The translations under genes and the position numbers were made by a program. Shown here in pieces: positions 33,885 to 46,554 of a stretch of DNA of 64,000 nucleotides. The notes beneath the pieces are model-generated. The model worked only from the letters and a program-made list of their open reading frames with translations. It was not told the DNA's origin and did not search any database. The stretch lies in contig ML978187.1 of NCBI GenBank assembly GCA_010015745.1, forward strand, positions 228,778-292,777, given 5' to 3'. This DNA comes from Setomelanomma holmii (Eukaryota; Ascomycota; Dothideomycetes; Pleosporales; Phaeosphaeriaceae). The first letter of the stretch is position 1. Each line of letters starts with the position of its first letter.

Positions 33885-35876
33885 TCAGCCCTCTCCACCG
33901 CTCACGTTTTCGTCCTCCGAGTCTTCTTCGAACTCTGGCTGCGTCGACTTCTTTCCGAGCCCCTTCTTCGTTGCTTCGATTCCTCCAGATGTCAGGTACA
34001 GGAACTGAGGGTCCTTATAGTTGTCAAGATGCGTGAAGAACGCATTGAACCTGGTCATAATCAGCATAGGAAGGCCGGCTAGAGCTAGGGTGTCTTACTG
34101 GTTACCCTGTGCTTCTTCTCGGAATATGCGCTGGTAGATCTCCCGCTCTTTGAACTCCTCAATCTTGTCATTGAATTTGTTGAAGTCGAGCGTCTCACGC
34201 CCATGTTGCTTCGCCTGCTTTTCGTTGTATGAATCAAACACTGGCCGCTCGAGCAGCAGCCCAAGACCGGGCGCCTTTGGTATGCGTACGATCACATTTC
34301 CAAAGCTCTCCTCCATGGTCTTTGGATTTGTACCGCAGCGAACGGAGAGAGCAGCCATGCCCACCATCTTTCTGATCTGGTGCATCATGAAACTTTGCCC
34401 GTGTACCTTTAAGCTCAACCATTCCGTCTCGTTGATTATGATCGGCTTTGGTGCGACGTTGAAGCTCTTGATGTATCTCTGTGCGGATTTATCGCTGAAC
34501 TTTTTCTGTACGGTATAGTTGTGGTATTTGCGCGTGCCAAGGTAGTTGTCGAGCGCTGCCTGAACGCGTGCCTGCCGCTCTGGCGAGATGCGGTATGCTT
34601 TCTTCGCCGCGAGATAGGCGGCTTTGAGAGCTTTCACGGCCTCTTCCAAGGCAGGCAGGCTCACAGTCGTAGATGGGAGCGGCACTGAGCCGTCCGTCAG
34701 GGTATCGAGGTTCAAGCTTGGATCTTGCTTTTGAATCGCGTCTATAGTCTCATTGACCTCGTCTGTAGGCTTTTCTAGATGCATTGTTTCGCCAGCGTCA
34801 GGCTTTGCTGTCTCTGCTGCTGCTTCATCTGCTGGTGGTGGGTTTTCCTTCTCTTTCGTATCAATGGAGGCATCAATCAGTGCATCGCCAGCGGGTGCAT
34901 CGGTGGCTTCGACATTGTACAGAGCCTCCTCTACAAGTGGGCGAATAGAGTCGTCCAGACTGTCGAGTATTGGCTTGATATGATTCTCTTCCACTTCAGT
35001 CCAGAAGTCGGCCACCTCAGCCTGCCTTTTGCGGTATGCATCCACATCGCCCTCTTTCTCCGCATACTCCCCCAGTTTCTTTCCCATGAAGCTGGACGGG
35101 TGGGGTGGGAGGAAGGCGTGGGTTGGGATCAAATACTCGTACCAACGAGAATCACAAGCCTGGTAGCAGCTAAACGACCCAATAGTGCGCTGAATACCCC
35201 ATACCCTGATCTGCTCCGAGAGATGGCTGTTGATCTTCTCCACGATGTCGTCCTCCTCGATGATCAGCTTCAGGGATATGACGTTGCCGGCAGCGTGGAC
35301 GCCCTTGTCAGTGCGGGCGCATCGGACAAGCGAAGACTTCTTGGGATCGTCTGCGTTGGCCTTGGAGATTGCACCGGCTGCGACAAATGCGTTGAACAAA
35401 TCACCCTCGATCGTTTTCTGCTTGTTGTCGATCTGCATGCCCTTGTAGCCGGTGCCGGAGTAGCCGATCATGACGGCGACCTTGCGCTTCGGCCTGCGCT
35501 CCTCTGCCTCGACCTCCTCGGCGGGGAATGCTGAGGGTAACGCTGGCTTCTCATTCTCGCCCTTCTCCTCCTGCGCCTTGTTCCTCGTCTGCTGTGCTTC
35601 GTTGCGGCCACGTCGGTCTAGTTGGGAGGTGCTGCTTAGTTAGACACGCGCAGGGTCGAGGCCGCGGGCAGCTTACTTATGTTCCTTACGCCCCATATTT
35701 CTCTTCTTACTCGGACGGCTGCCGTGCTGAAGGGGCCGACCGCCTCTGCCTCCTCTGCGTCCGCCGCGGTCTTCCCACTTGCGCTTCCTGTCGCGAGGCG
35801 CCGAGTCGTTATCACCGCGGGGCCCCTCGTGGTCAGCCATTGGCGCAGAAGAAGGCTTCTCAGCAGCCTGGTCCAT
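33885..35876 (-). CDS. pus1: tRNA pseudouridine synthase Pus1 (TruA family)
   Basis: Three exons (35876-35677, 35631-34099, 34050-33885; introns of 45 and 48 nt) give 632 residues. The first in-frame ATG is 35876, in a GCC-ATGG context; the frame is open further upstream but without ATG. The N-terminus is Arg/Gly-rich and basic (RDRKRKWEDRGGRRGGRGGR), suiting nuclear or RNA contact. The catalytic domain begins RKVAVMIGYSGTGYKGMQID, and the catalytic Asp lies in CARTDKGVHAAGNVISLK. It continues WGIQRTIGSFSCYQACDSRW and, after a low-complexity insertion of about 100 residues typical of fungal Pus1, resumes with YLGTRKYHNYTVQKKF and GQSFMMHQIRKMVG. It modifies uridines in tRNAs and U2 snRNA in yeast (family knowledge). 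It is divergent from the TFIIE alpha gene. Confidence 0.95.
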
Positions 35877-36269
35877 GGCGAGACGCAAGCGGTCATGGAG
35901 GTGAAGGTGAAAAAAGAGCTGTGGCTGCAGCTGCAGGTACAAGGTGAAACGTGGGGGTGAGCTTCTACGGATTTTCTCGAACGTCGGAACCGCGGCCCCA
36001 CTTTAACTGTAGCTATTGCTGATCGTCGCCTGGAGAACTCCAGCTTCTATCCTCTCCACCACCCGCCTGCTGTCACGTCAACTTCCTCGCGGGCAAACTG
36101 TGCAATACTGTGGGGGAGGCGCGCTTACTGGTAGACAGCACAGTAGATCCGTTGCACCCGCAGCGCACCGCCCGCGACGTGCGCCGGCGCAAGCAGACAA
36201 AGCCGCAGCTGCCTCCTGTAGTCGAGCCCACCGCATCTTCTCGCACGCAAAGGTCCCGTCTCCGCCACA
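35877..36269. promoter_or_regulatory. shared divergent promoter of pus1 and the TFIIE alpha gene
   Basis: 393 bases between start codons on opposite strands, GC-rich with short pyrimidine stretches. No individual element can be assigned with confidence; the shared control is inferred from geometry only. Confidence 0.45.
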
Positions 36270-37558
36270 ATGAAGGACCCCATAGAGCTCGGCAAGCAGC
36301 TCGTGCGGACCGTCGTGCGCATGTTCTACGAGACGGAGCACGTAGTGGTCATGGACGCGCTCTGCTACCACGGCGCACTGCCCATCTCCGATCTCGTCCT
36401 CATCCTCGACGCTGGCAAAAACTCGAAGCACGTGGGCAAGATTGTTGGGAAGCTCAAGGAAGCAGGCATGTGCACTGTGTAGGTATTGGGCCGCTATGAG
36501 CGTGCAGCACTAACCGTCCCAGCTACACGCAACAAGTCATGCGCGATGGCGCAACCAAGCAGTCCAGCAAGGAATACTTCTACATTGACTATCGACGCGC
36601 CATCGACGCCTGCAAGTACAAGATCCACAAAATCGACGAGGCTGTCAAGAAGAACGCGAAGCCGACTGCAGAGAAGGCCGAACTCAAGTGCCCCCGCTGC
36701 AAGTCGCAATACACAACCATGGACGTGCTCAACAGCATCGACCCAGAGCCTACACCAGAGTCAAGTGGCTTCCTCTGTCTGCGGTGCGGTCACGCCCTTG
36801 ACGAGATCGATGCTGGCGGCCAGGCAGACGACATGGCTGACGATACGCCCGCCAAGTTCAACAAGCTATTCAGTCCGCTGCTCAACCTGATGGCCGAGAT
36901 AGATACAATAAAAGTACCCGAACAGAATGGTGAGACGGTTGTTGACGAACGCATCGAACTACCACGCGACAAGACTATCGACCCTGGCACCAAACATGAA
37001 GTTGTCAAGACTGTCGTCTCTCGCCCAACTGCTGTCAAAGGCCTGGACACAGGTCCCGAGAAGGTTAATATTCAGATTGGGTCGAGCGCAGAACAAAACG
37101 AGAAGCAGCGCGCAGCAGACAAAGCCCTCCAGCAGAAGATATCGATGCAGAACCAGCTGCCCAGCTGGCACACAGAGTCTACCGTCGTCAAGAACGCCAA
37201 CGGCACCACGACGACGACTATCAAAGAAGAGTCTAATGGAACAGATTCCGCTGCCGTCAAGACAGAACAGTCTGAAGCGAAGGGCGCCACACAGAACCTC
37301 GATACCATCTTTGCACTGATCAATGCTGAGCGCAACAAGAAAGAACAAGAGGATGACGATGATGAAGACGAGGATGATGACGATGACGATGGGTTTGAAG
37401 ATGTCACCGTGGGCACACCGAGCGCCGTTCCAGATGCAAAGCGTGTGAAGCTCGAGTCGTCGGCGGCTCCTACACCTTCAAGTGCTGCAACACCGGCAGC
37501 ATCGAACGGAGACGGTGGGGATGAGAGTGAAGAGGATGAATTTGAGGACGCGATTTGA
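36270..37558 (+). CDS. tfa1: transcription initiation factor TFIIE subunit alpha
   Basis: Exons 36270-36478 and 36523-37558 (44 nt intron) give 414 residues. The N-terminal winged helix starts MKDPIELGKQLVRTVVRMFY and includes VVVMDALCYHGALPISDLVL; after the splice it continues YTQQVMRDGATKQSSKEYFY. A zinc ribbon follows: C-P-R-C-KSQYTTMDVLNSID then C-L-R-C-GHALDE. The C-terminal half is disordered with a strongly acidic run (EQEDDDDEDEDDDDDDGFED) and an acidic end (DESEEDEFEDAI), as in family members that contact TFIIH. It acts in RNA polymerase II pre-initiation complexes with TFIIE beta. Confidence 0.95.
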
Positions 37559-38445
37559 GTTCCACATAGCGTTGGCGTTGGGATAGGTTTCGGAGTTTTA
37601 TACCAGACTTTGGCATTTTGTGGCTCTCAAACTCGCAGTCATGGGACGGTCCAAAAAAGGTGTACTTGGGTGATAGACATGTTTTACTGTAGGATCGCAT
37701 GTTCATTGTTGACTTCCCACGAATGCGTGGACATAGCTCGAAGTTATAGTTGGCTCAGTAAAGCTGGTGGTGCTGTGAGAAGCATGAGAGAGACCTCTGC
37801 AGCAGACGGCAAGCATAAAAAATACCATCTTATAGGAGGCTGCATGTCTTCAGAATATTTATTTCATCGTTTGGTATCGCTACTGACATAATGCTGTGAG
37901 CCCAGACAGGGCTGTACAAAAGAGTAACTCGAGAGAAGCCTCTACTTGAGCAGGCGCCGAATATGGCGGAGCCGGGTGAGTTGGGGAGCCTCACTATCCA
38001 CACTCTGAAGAGCTGCTCGTAGCAGTCATCTCTCCGTAAATTCCCTCTTCGACGCGGTCGCGCTGAAAGAAGGAAAGAAGGAAGGCTCATTCCCTCACCT
38101 CTTCACCATACACTTACTGTCATCCCGAGTGAGATCTGCTAGCAATGCACAACTCTGAGTCCGAATGCCACGTCCCCAATCGAAGAATACTCTCTGACTG
38201 TGCTAGGATGGCTACACCAATCGAAAAGAAAGAAAGCCAAGCGTGGCTCGCGGCCGAGGCGACCCGGCAAGAACATTTGGGATGGGCTGAAACGACTTGC
38301 TGCAGAGACTGCATCGCAGCTCTCGGTAGGCAATGAAGCACAAGGCCGCAGTCGGGTACAAGCACAAGATGCACCAGCACTTGTGATTGGGCGTGACACG
38401 GGCGAAGCCAGCGGTACTCTTCGTGAGGAAACTGCTTCAGAAGAG
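37559..38445. other. intergenic; possible upstream exon(s) of the small gene at 38446
   Basis: Contains the TFIIE alpha 3' region. Around 38207-38330 (+) two overlapping frames are open (one starting MATPIEKKESQAWL, the other basic, RGSRPRRPGKNIWDGL). One may be a first exon of the candidate at 38446, but the splice is not settled. Confidence 0.35.
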
Positions 38446-38624
38446 CATGGTATTTTGCCATCGGTCGAAAGCAGGATGGTCGCTACGGCACCACACGCGA
38501 AGACCAGTTCTTCATGAACCAATTGCTCGTTGGTGGGTCATTTGATGGTCTTCCTGATGCTACGGCACTGGAAGAGTTGTATGACCACTTCCACTACCAA
38601 CTGCTCAACAGAGAGCCCCATTGA
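38446..38624 (+). CDS. probable terminal exon of an unrecognised small gene
   Basis: The frame WYFAIGRKQDGRYGTTREDQ continues FFMNQLLVGGSFDGLPDATA and LEELYDHFHYQLLNREPH to TGA at 38624. The composition is strikingly protein-like (aromatic, charged, few low-complexity runs) and unlike the flanking sequence. No ATG precedes it in frame; the frame is closed at a TGA about 25 nt upstream. A phase-1 splice with GTAGGC at about 38325 as donor and an AGAAGAG acceptor would attach it to the frame starting MATPIEKKES at about 38209. The family is not recognised. It lies about 290 bp before SRP72 on the same strand. Confidence 0.35.
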
Positions 38625-38909
38625 TTGTGACTCTAAGGCGACGGCATAGAGTCCCGTTGATAGCCAGCTCGAAGTTGTAGTGGCTGATGAGGAGAGCAAT
38701 CTGGTTGAAGAGGGCGATGAGGTTGGAGAGAGGAGAGGTGGTAAGTGCAGGCGGAAGATTAGGCGAGCCTCCGACAAGCATGCATCCCACTTCATCTTTC
38801 CCCGCGTACCTGCACCGTCAACTTCGCAACCGGCCCCTACGCCCCTCTTGCCTACAATTGCGCTCCAACAGATCGCTGATGGACGTCAGCATAGACCGAA
38901 GAGCTGAAC

Positions 38910-40970
38910 ATGGCCGCCTCCGCAAAATCGCTGTCCTCGTTGCTTGCGCAAGCCTCCCTCGACGACCACGATGAAGTTCTCAAAGCTGCGAACGCTGCCA
39001 TCAAAAAGTCAAAGACCGACGTAGACGCGCACCATGCAAAGGCTATAGCTCTGCTACACCTGGACCGCTACGAGGACGCGCTTGAGGTGTTTGAGCACAG
39101 CAAGGAACTGCAAGAGCAGGCGCAATTTGAGCACGCGTATGCGCTGTACAAGACCGGCAATGCAGCAAAAGCTGTGGAGATCGCCGAGTCTGCGGGGCCA
39201 CATGCAGGTCGCGGCATGAAGCATATGCTCGCACAGGCTGTATGTGCAGTATTAGGTGCTCGCGTGACTAGCAGGGACTGACACAGGCAGGCCTACCGCT
39301 CAGAGAACTTCGCACACGCCGCGAAGGTGTACAAGGAGCTCGCAAGCCAACCCGTCGAAAACCAAGAGTACGATATCCGCATCAATTCGGGCGCTGTCGA
39401 CGCACAGCTCGAATGGACCGGCCAGGGCGAGCTGGCGCAGAAGAAGAAGCCCACTCGCGAAGACCTCGAGGTCTTCGAGACAGCATTCAACGCGGCTTGC
39501 GGAAGCATAGCACGTGGCGAGCTTGCGCAGGGCGACATCTGTCTGAAGCGCGCCAAGGACCTCTGCAATGCGCTGTCGGACCTCAGTGAGGCTGAGAAGC
39601 AGGCCGAGCTGCTACCCATCACCGTGCAGCAGGTCTACGTCCTGACGCAATTGGGCAAGATCGAAGATGCAGAGGACCTGGCCACGACAATCCCTTTCTC
39701 AGGGTAAGTTTATTCCGCGTAATTGCGTGTACAAGCTAACAATCTCAGCATCAAGGAACTATCCACACGTTATATTGCGCAGGTGAACAGCATCTCTGCG
39801 TCGGAAGAGCACTCGAATCCATACCTGTCGCACCGTCTATTCCACTCGTCGCCGAAACCACCAGTATCCGACCAACATTTTTCGTTTCAGTCCAACATCC
39901 TTCGACAGGACGAGTACGTCATCTCATTACTCTCCCAGAAGGTCGCCGGTGTTGCATCCTCGACTGAGAAGGTCATATCTGCATCACCGGCTCCCTCTCT
40001 ATCCCCTGCTGTCAACATGGCGGCTGTGCTAAACGCGGCTGCCCATGCACGTAATGCCGAGACCGAGAAGGCTGCGCTGAAGGAAATTGTACCACTACTG
40101 GAGAAGAGACCAAACGACGTAGGCTTGATACTCACCATCACCCATCTCTACGTCATTACCAACAACTACGCCGCCGCCACCCACCTCCTCGAATCCTTTT
40201 TCAAGCGACTTGAACAGACCGGCGCGGCCGCTGATCTTGATGTGCGCTTCGCTCCAGGCCTTATCGCGACAATCGTGTCGCTGTACGCGCAGCAGGGTCG
40301 GCCAGGCGCGGCAAAATCTGAACTAGCAAAAGCAGCAGAATATTGGAGAAAACCACATAAATCAAAAACAGAAGCACCATCCAAAGCGCTCATGGTAGCT
40401 GCTGGCACAGCGTTACTTGATACACACAACCCTGGAAATGTGAAAGTCGCAGGAGAGATATTCAGAAGCCTGTACGACCAAGACAACGAGGACAGGGCAG
40501 CCATCGCAGGCTTGGTAGCTGCATACAGTATCACAGATCCATCATCGATACCCGATGGTCTACTGTCCTACTTGCCCGAAGCTGCACGACTCATTGCAGA
40601 CGTCGACGTTACGGCGCTCGAAAACGCTGGTGTACCCATCGGCAAGCTGACGACGACTGATCTCGCCGCTGAAGCGCGAAAACGCAGCATTGCACCGACG
40701 CGGCCGATCCATTCTCGAGCAAAGCGATTACGGACAGCACGAATGCCAAAGGACTATGTGGATGGCAAGAAGGTCGATCCGGAAAGGTGGCTACCCATGC
40801 GGGACCGAAGCTATTATCGCCCCAAAGGACGGAAAGGAAAGAAGAAGATGGAAGGACTCACCCAGGGAGGCGTTGTGGCGGAAGAGAAGGGCTCCACGCC
40901 CGTGCAAGAGAAGAAAACAGCAAAGGACCAAGGCAAGGGAAAGAAGAAGGGCAAGGGTGGCAAGTGGTGA
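38910..40970 (+). CDS. srp72: signal recognition particle subunit SRP72
   Basis: Three exons (38910-39239, 39291-39703, 39749-40970; introns 51 and 45 nt) give 654 residues. The N-terminal two-thirds are TPR helices: DDHDEVLKAANAAIKKSKTD, AHHAKAIALLHLDRYEDALE, FEHAYALYKTGNAAKAVEIA, then an AYRSENFAHAAKVYKEL repeat just after intron 1. The C-terminal RNA-binding part is the SRP72 signature PERWLPMRDRSYYRPKGRKG followed by a lysine-rich tail that ends KGKKKGKGGKW. With SRP68 it forms the large heterodimer on 7SL RNA for co-translational targeting to the ER (family knowledge). Intact; it converges with the flippase gene. Confidence 0.95.
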
Positions 40971-41227
40971 AAACGCCAGCACGGCATAGTTGCGCGTGCA
41001 CCTGAGCATTACATGTATAAGGAACTCCATGTAGTACTCAATCTTGCAGCAGGCTTGCACATATCGGTATTGGTGTATACCACACTACTACATTGAACAC
41101 AAAGGCCCATTTTTAGGCTCCATGGCTTGGGAATATCCGTCTCCGAGTCGCTCAATGCCTTGACGCCCCGCAGTAACCAAGCATCCCATATTTCCCGTCT
41201 TTCACGGGTCCTTTGGGCATCTCTCGA

Positions 41228-44200
41228 TTATTTGCGACTACTCTCCAATTCTCCATACCGCCCTCGAGCCACCGTTGTGTCATAGGCTTGCAGCACTCTG
41301 GCTTGACTTTCATCTGTTTGGCTGAACGCATATCCACGCTGCTTGCGCATGCGCTGCACCTGTCGTACCTTCCGGATAGCCTTCTGAAATTGCTCCATCC
41401 TGTGGCTTTTAGCAGGGTGAACTTCGTCACTGCTACATTTGAGAGCACATACCTTGGTCTATAGTCCTGGATGTTATATTTCTGAATTTCCTGCACATGG
41501 TGGTACGCCTGTGGGAAGTACATCCTCTTTGCATACTTCCATGCAAAGTCTCGGATGAGACAGAGTGGCGGCAAAACAATTACCATGGCCCAAAATCGTG
41601 GGTCAGGGAACAATCTCTCGATCACACCAATGTACTCGTTCGAGATGTTGACCTTGGGCGCGACAGTGGCGTAAATTGGCATCAAGATGAACCAGAGTAG
41701 GAAACTACCCGGTATGGCCAGGAATGTATACTTTGTCCAGATGTTGGTAATGAGAGCCGCCTTCAGTAATACTGTGGCAAGATTGGCCGTGTAGGCACCG
41801 GCGCCCCAAACCCAGTGACCGGCGTTACGACCATCCCATTGCGGCCAATCCCATAGGATGAATGCCTGGCTTCCGAAGTACAGGATTAGTGAGTGGTAAA
41901 AGCCATTTGCGACCCAGCTCCAGAAGCTGTGCATACGGAAGAAGACGCCCGATTGACTCAGCCGGTAAAGCTGCGGATACCTGTCTAGAAGCCGTGCACT
42001 TACGAACTGGTCGAAGATGCCGATCACGAAAGGTGGCGCAGCGGTGAAGAAGACGTTGTAGAATGTCAACGTCCAAGATTCGTAGATAATCTGCCCGCTG
42101 AAGGCATTCTGGAAGGAGTACCAGAACTGGGTCATGAACATGGCAATATTCTTGTAGAATGAGTACAGGATGACCTTGCTCACACGCTGGTAGCTCCAAG
42201 CGCCATGGACGAGGAGCAATTTTCGAAGGTACCGGAATTGGCCAATGGAGATGTCGGCGGATCTTGCGGCTTGGAGACCTTCGACACCAGAAATTCCCAC
42301 GCCGACATGCGCTGCTTGTATCATGGAGACATCATTGGCACCATCGCCGATGGCTAGCAGGATCGACTTCAGATGGCGCTTGACAAGCTTTACGACCAAG
42401 GCCTTCTGCAATGGAGAGACACGGCAACAGATGACAGCCTTGCACTTCACTGCGAGATCAAGGAACTCCTTCTCCAAATCACGTTCGAGGGCATAAGTGA
42501 GCGATTTTCCATCGATGACAAGAGCGAGGACGTCCATCTCGTGCTGGCCGCCCTGTGATTGCGTGGTGATGGCCTGGAACTTCTTGCGAATGTTGTCCCG
42601 AGTTGCTTCTTTTGACTCCTCATTGATGATGAGAAGTGACATGTCTTCGCTGATCAGCTTGCAACTCATGCCGATATTGATGGCTGTCTCCTGACGATCA
42701 CCAGTCAACACCCAGATCTTGATGCCAGCAGATTGGAGTGTGGCGATTGTGTCGGGTACACCCTCTTGGAGTTTGTCTTCGATGGCAGTTGCTCCAAGAA
42801 GCGTGAGGTCATGCTCAATGAGCTCGGCAGCCTTGTCCAGCTCTTCGGCTCGATTGCCGCTCACGGTCGTCTGCGCAGTGTTGAAGATCTGCCACCATTC
42901 CTGAAACTCATTCTCCGGAATTTCACGCATCGCCAAGCACAAAGTGCGGAGGCCATCGGCAGCATACTCCTCCAGATGCGTCAACGTCGTTTCAACGTAC
43001 GGGTTATTGTCCTTCGCAAGTCTCTCAAGGATGACAGTATCTGCTCCCTTGCAGTAGCAGACTATCTTGCCCTCAGGCGTGCGGAAGATGGTCGACATAC
43101 GCTTTCGGGTCGAATTGAACTCACAGACAGCCAAGAGCTCGAACTCCTGCTGTCGTCCGTCGGCTTCAATAATGACCGCTCGAGGCTTTCTCGCAGTAAA
43201 CTTATATCCCAGCATCACCGCGCCCTCTACAAGCGCTCCTTCGTCGGGGGAAGCTGCTTGATACTTGATTGCATCTTTTTCGCCGCCCCTTTCGGGGATG
43301 ACAGTATGACAAGTCGACAGTAGAGTAAGGAAGTGGTTGACAATGTCTCGCGACTTATGGTTCTGCCGATTCTGTGCAAGCTGTTTGAAATCGTGGATGC
43401 CGACCTCCATACCGTCCTCGACTGTGGCTCTTCTATCTTCTGGAACCTCATCCGCATATTGGATGCCAGCAATTGAAGACTGCCTAAACTCCATCATGTT
43501 ACACGTCAGAGTTCCAGTTTTGTCCGAAAATATGTATTCAATCTGTCCAAGCTCTTCGACTAATGATGAAGTTCGACAATTTGCGGGTGTATCCGTTGGC
43601 TCATAGTATATGTCCAAGTCCGAATCGATCAAAGTTCCAGTGTAGTACTTGACGATCTCAATCGTGACGAAAAGTGATATTGGTACCAGATTCGAGTAAA
43701 GGACCCAGTACGTTAGCAGATCGGAAAAGAATTGTTTCGCACCATTAAAGTTCTCCAACTTGAGATAATCGAGGCTACCGCTACGAGTCGATCGGATGAT
43801 GACGTCGCCAATGGAACTAATAATACTAAGACAGACCAAAATGATCACAAGCATGAGAATCTGCTTGTTCACCATTCTTTCTACTGCCGTCGTCTTGATA
43901 GGTGTCGCGGTCGCGTTCCTCATAAGCTTCGTTTCGTGTCCGGTGAACACTACAGCTCCGTGAATCCAGGGTGTATTGCGGAGCGTGGCACCGCGCAGGA
44001 GCAGCTGGTCTGGCGCAAGGGGAAGCTCCTTTTCCCCTCCACCAGCTGCGATGGTCAGAGTCGCTTCGTAAGTGTAAAGACTGCTGTTAGGCTGCTCAGA
44101 TCGGATCTTGCCGCCCAGTCTGGCCAATTCGGCGGGACTGACAAAATCGGCTGTCTCGGGGATAGCCTGCTTAATCTTCAAGTTCGTTTCTCCATCCAAA

Positions 44201-45339
44201 TTCGCTGTCTCAATATAGCAAAGGCCTTCGGGCTCAGATGAAGCTAGCAGGACCAAATCAGCTGGAAATGGCGATTCAGACTCGACTCTGACAATGTCTC
44301 CCACAGCGACATTGATCCACTTGGTTTCCGTGAACGACGAGCCTTTGAGGACCTGCGCTTTGGAGTTGTTCAACTGTGCGTCGGACTGCTTTCGCCTATA
44401 GTCTTCGATGTACTCCTTGATGGCTGATACCAACAAGACAATACAGAGTGGAACAATGGTAGTATATCGCGAGGTGGGCGAAATGCCGGGTATCTGTTGC
44501 AGGATGGCGGTGAACAAGAAGAACAAGTTGGCATATTTAGAGAATTGCTCGTACAAGAACTTCGGCAGAAACGTGATGACGTTGTACTTGGACGTCGAGA
44601 TGTGATTGTCGACATATTTGTTCTGCGAGTTCGCTGGGGGGTTGTTTAGGTGGATCATACGTGGGCCAAGGGTTGATGGGTCTGGTGCTCCACGTCCAAA
44701 GCCAAACTTGAAGTTGCCTCCGGTTCGCTTCTTCTTGACCGACTCCCCGTCATGGTATGCGCTTGCTCCGGGCTGGCTGGGTTGTGCGGCGTGCTCTGTC
44801 AGGGGGAGGTCCATCTCTGAGTAGTCAGGACCCCGCCCAAACATGTTCTTAACCCGCCCCGTGAGACCGCCTCCAAGGCCCAGAATGCTGTTCCTGTTGT
44901 GCGCCTTCTTGGATGCGCCACGCTGTATTCCCGGCGAGCTCTGCTCGTAGGCGCCTCCTGCGGCATAGTAGCCCTGCATGGAGTGGTCATCGTCGGCGGG
45001 GACGTCGGCATCGGAGTACCGCTGATAGTTGTGCAAGTCGGACGTCTGTGAATAGGCCCTGTTGCTGCCCTCCAAGTAGGGCGGTGCTGCAGCGGGTGCA
45101 CCTGGCCCTCCCGGTAGGCCTGCGGTAGGCCTACCGCCGCCCACAAAGTCATCGTAGGACACCGAGGGCCGGCCTTGCGGCGCTGTGTCGGAGTTGTTTA
45201 TGTCGTAGCGGTCGAGCAGCTCATCGTCGCGGACAGGAGGTCGCGCGCCTGAGTAGTACGTGGGCTGGGCGTCGTGGTCATCAAAGTCGATCAGGTTGTC
45301 GCTGTGAGACGGCGGTCCACCTGGGGGCCTCCTGGCCAT
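41228..45339 (-). CDS. drs2: DRS2-type phospholipid-transporting P4-ATPase (flippase)
   Basis: Exons 45339-41453 and 41399-41228 around a 53 nt intron give 1,352 residues. The intron matters: reading through it gives an unrelated longer tail, whereas splicing yields MEQFQKAIRKVRQVQRMRKQ and ends ARGRYGELESSRK, the normal DRS2 C-terminus. N-terminal 220 residues are disordered. Then come NKYVDNHISTSKYNVITFLP, KFLYEQFSKYANLFFLF, the actuator segment YIETANLDGETNLK with DGET, the P4-type PISLFVTIE helix, the phosphorylation site SDKTGTLTCNMMEF (near residue 605), KGADTVILERL, LTGDRQETAINIG and GDGANDVSMIQAAHVGVGIS (near residue 1000), followed by the C-terminal membrane helices. It flips phosphatidylserine/ethanolamine at late Golgi membranes with a Cdc50 partner (family knowledge). 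The start is the first ATG (45339); the frame upstream is open only to a GTG. Confidence 0.96.
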
Positions 45340-46372
45340 AGCGGCCACGCTGCTGTCTAAGCGCTATCTCCACGCAATCGTGCTCTTCTTCAGCCACATA
45401 CAGAGCTCGCAGCTGTGTTGACTCTCTCCCGCGGGTGTGAATGTGTGCTGCGGGCGGGTGCGGAGGTCTTGCGGAGGTGCGTAAGCTAGCAGCTCTCAAC
45501 TGCACCGCTTGGCTGGACGTTTCGGAATACGGAGACCACACCACTGTCGTCAATATCGTGATCACGGCGTGAGAAAGCGAATGTCGATTGCTGCAGCCGT
45601 CAGACTCTGGGGGATCGTAAAGTTTGGCTGAGCTGTGAGGTTGAATGTTGCGAAGGCACGGACGCCAATTCTTGAGGCAGCGCGGCTACCCTGGAACACC
45701 CTACAGCAGGCACACTCGCGATAATTTGGCGGTGGAATGCTGATCAGTATTCAGAAATAAGTCCAACGAGCGCATTCACAGTGATCGTGTGCGAGTTGCA
45801 ACGACCACCTGCTTCCCTACGACAGTCGCTTCCTTTTTGCGCAGCGCCACTTTTCTGGGCGATGCTGAAGGCTGAGGCACATTGACATTAGCACCAAGCC
45901 TCAACTCCGCTCCTCTGGCTGATGTTCATTCGCAAGGTGGCCTTCATGCCATTGATTGGTGCCTGTGGAATGCTGCTTCGTGCATAGTCCATCTCTTTAA
46001 CAAGTTCGTCCCCTTGGGCTTATCATGCTGTTCAAGATTCACAACAAAGACATCCAGTTGAGCATTGCAACTCTCCTGGTTTACAGCTGAGTGTCGAGAG
46101 TGCATTGTATACTACCGGAATGTGGCTTAGTCCCGCGCAGCCAATCCCTGGGGCGTGCTGAACGCAGAATCACACTCTAGGTCGTCCCAAAATAGCACTT
46201 TGTAGCCATGGTCATTTTCGGGCAAGAATTGAGACCGGCGTAGAACGAGCACGGAATAAGCCTATGGGCCAAGAATTTGTGTGTTCCAGATGGTATTCCT
46301 TATGTTGCGTCGAAGTGTGGATGCGACATAGCCGGAAGGCAGCACAACACAACATCCATTGGAGTCAGGCAA
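45340..46372. other. intergenic, flippase promoter side
   Basis: No frame with support. The first 250 bases are the upstream region of the flippase gene. Confidence 0.4.
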
Positions 46373-46478
46373 AGTCCACTGGACGGACTGATCTAGCTTA
46401 AGGAATGCATCAATTGCGCGGTTGGAGTCCACTGGACGGACTGATCTAGCTTAAGGAATGCATCAATTGCGCGGTTGG
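46373..46478. repeat. perfect 53 bp tandem duplication
   Basis: Two identical 53 bp copies, 46373-46425 and 46426-46478, each starting AGTCCACTGGACGGACTGAT and ending GCGCGGTTGG. The unit begins with a small palindrome (TCCACTGGA). No gene overlaps it. Confidence 0.97.
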
Positions 46479-46524
46479 ATCAAAACGTTAACCGGCTGGG
46501 CATCGAATCACTACACGTAAAGAC

Positions 46525-46554
46525 CAAAATACAGGCTTAATTATCTGTATTTTG
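46525..46554. repeat. 10 bp perfect inverted repeat with 10 nt loop
   Basis: CAAAATACAG and CTGTATTTTG flank an AT-rich loop. It could form a short hairpin; no gene or transposon end could be assigned to it. Confidence 0.8.

Noticed and set aside
34779..35534. 251-codon frame on the plus strand
   Set aside because: Lies entirely opposite pus1 coding sequence and has a Cys/Leu-rich shadow composition.
41152..41452. Read-through C-terminus of the flippase frame to 41152
   Set aside because: The frame stays open through a clear 53 nt intron; splicing restores the conserved DRS2 tail, so the longer end is an artefact.
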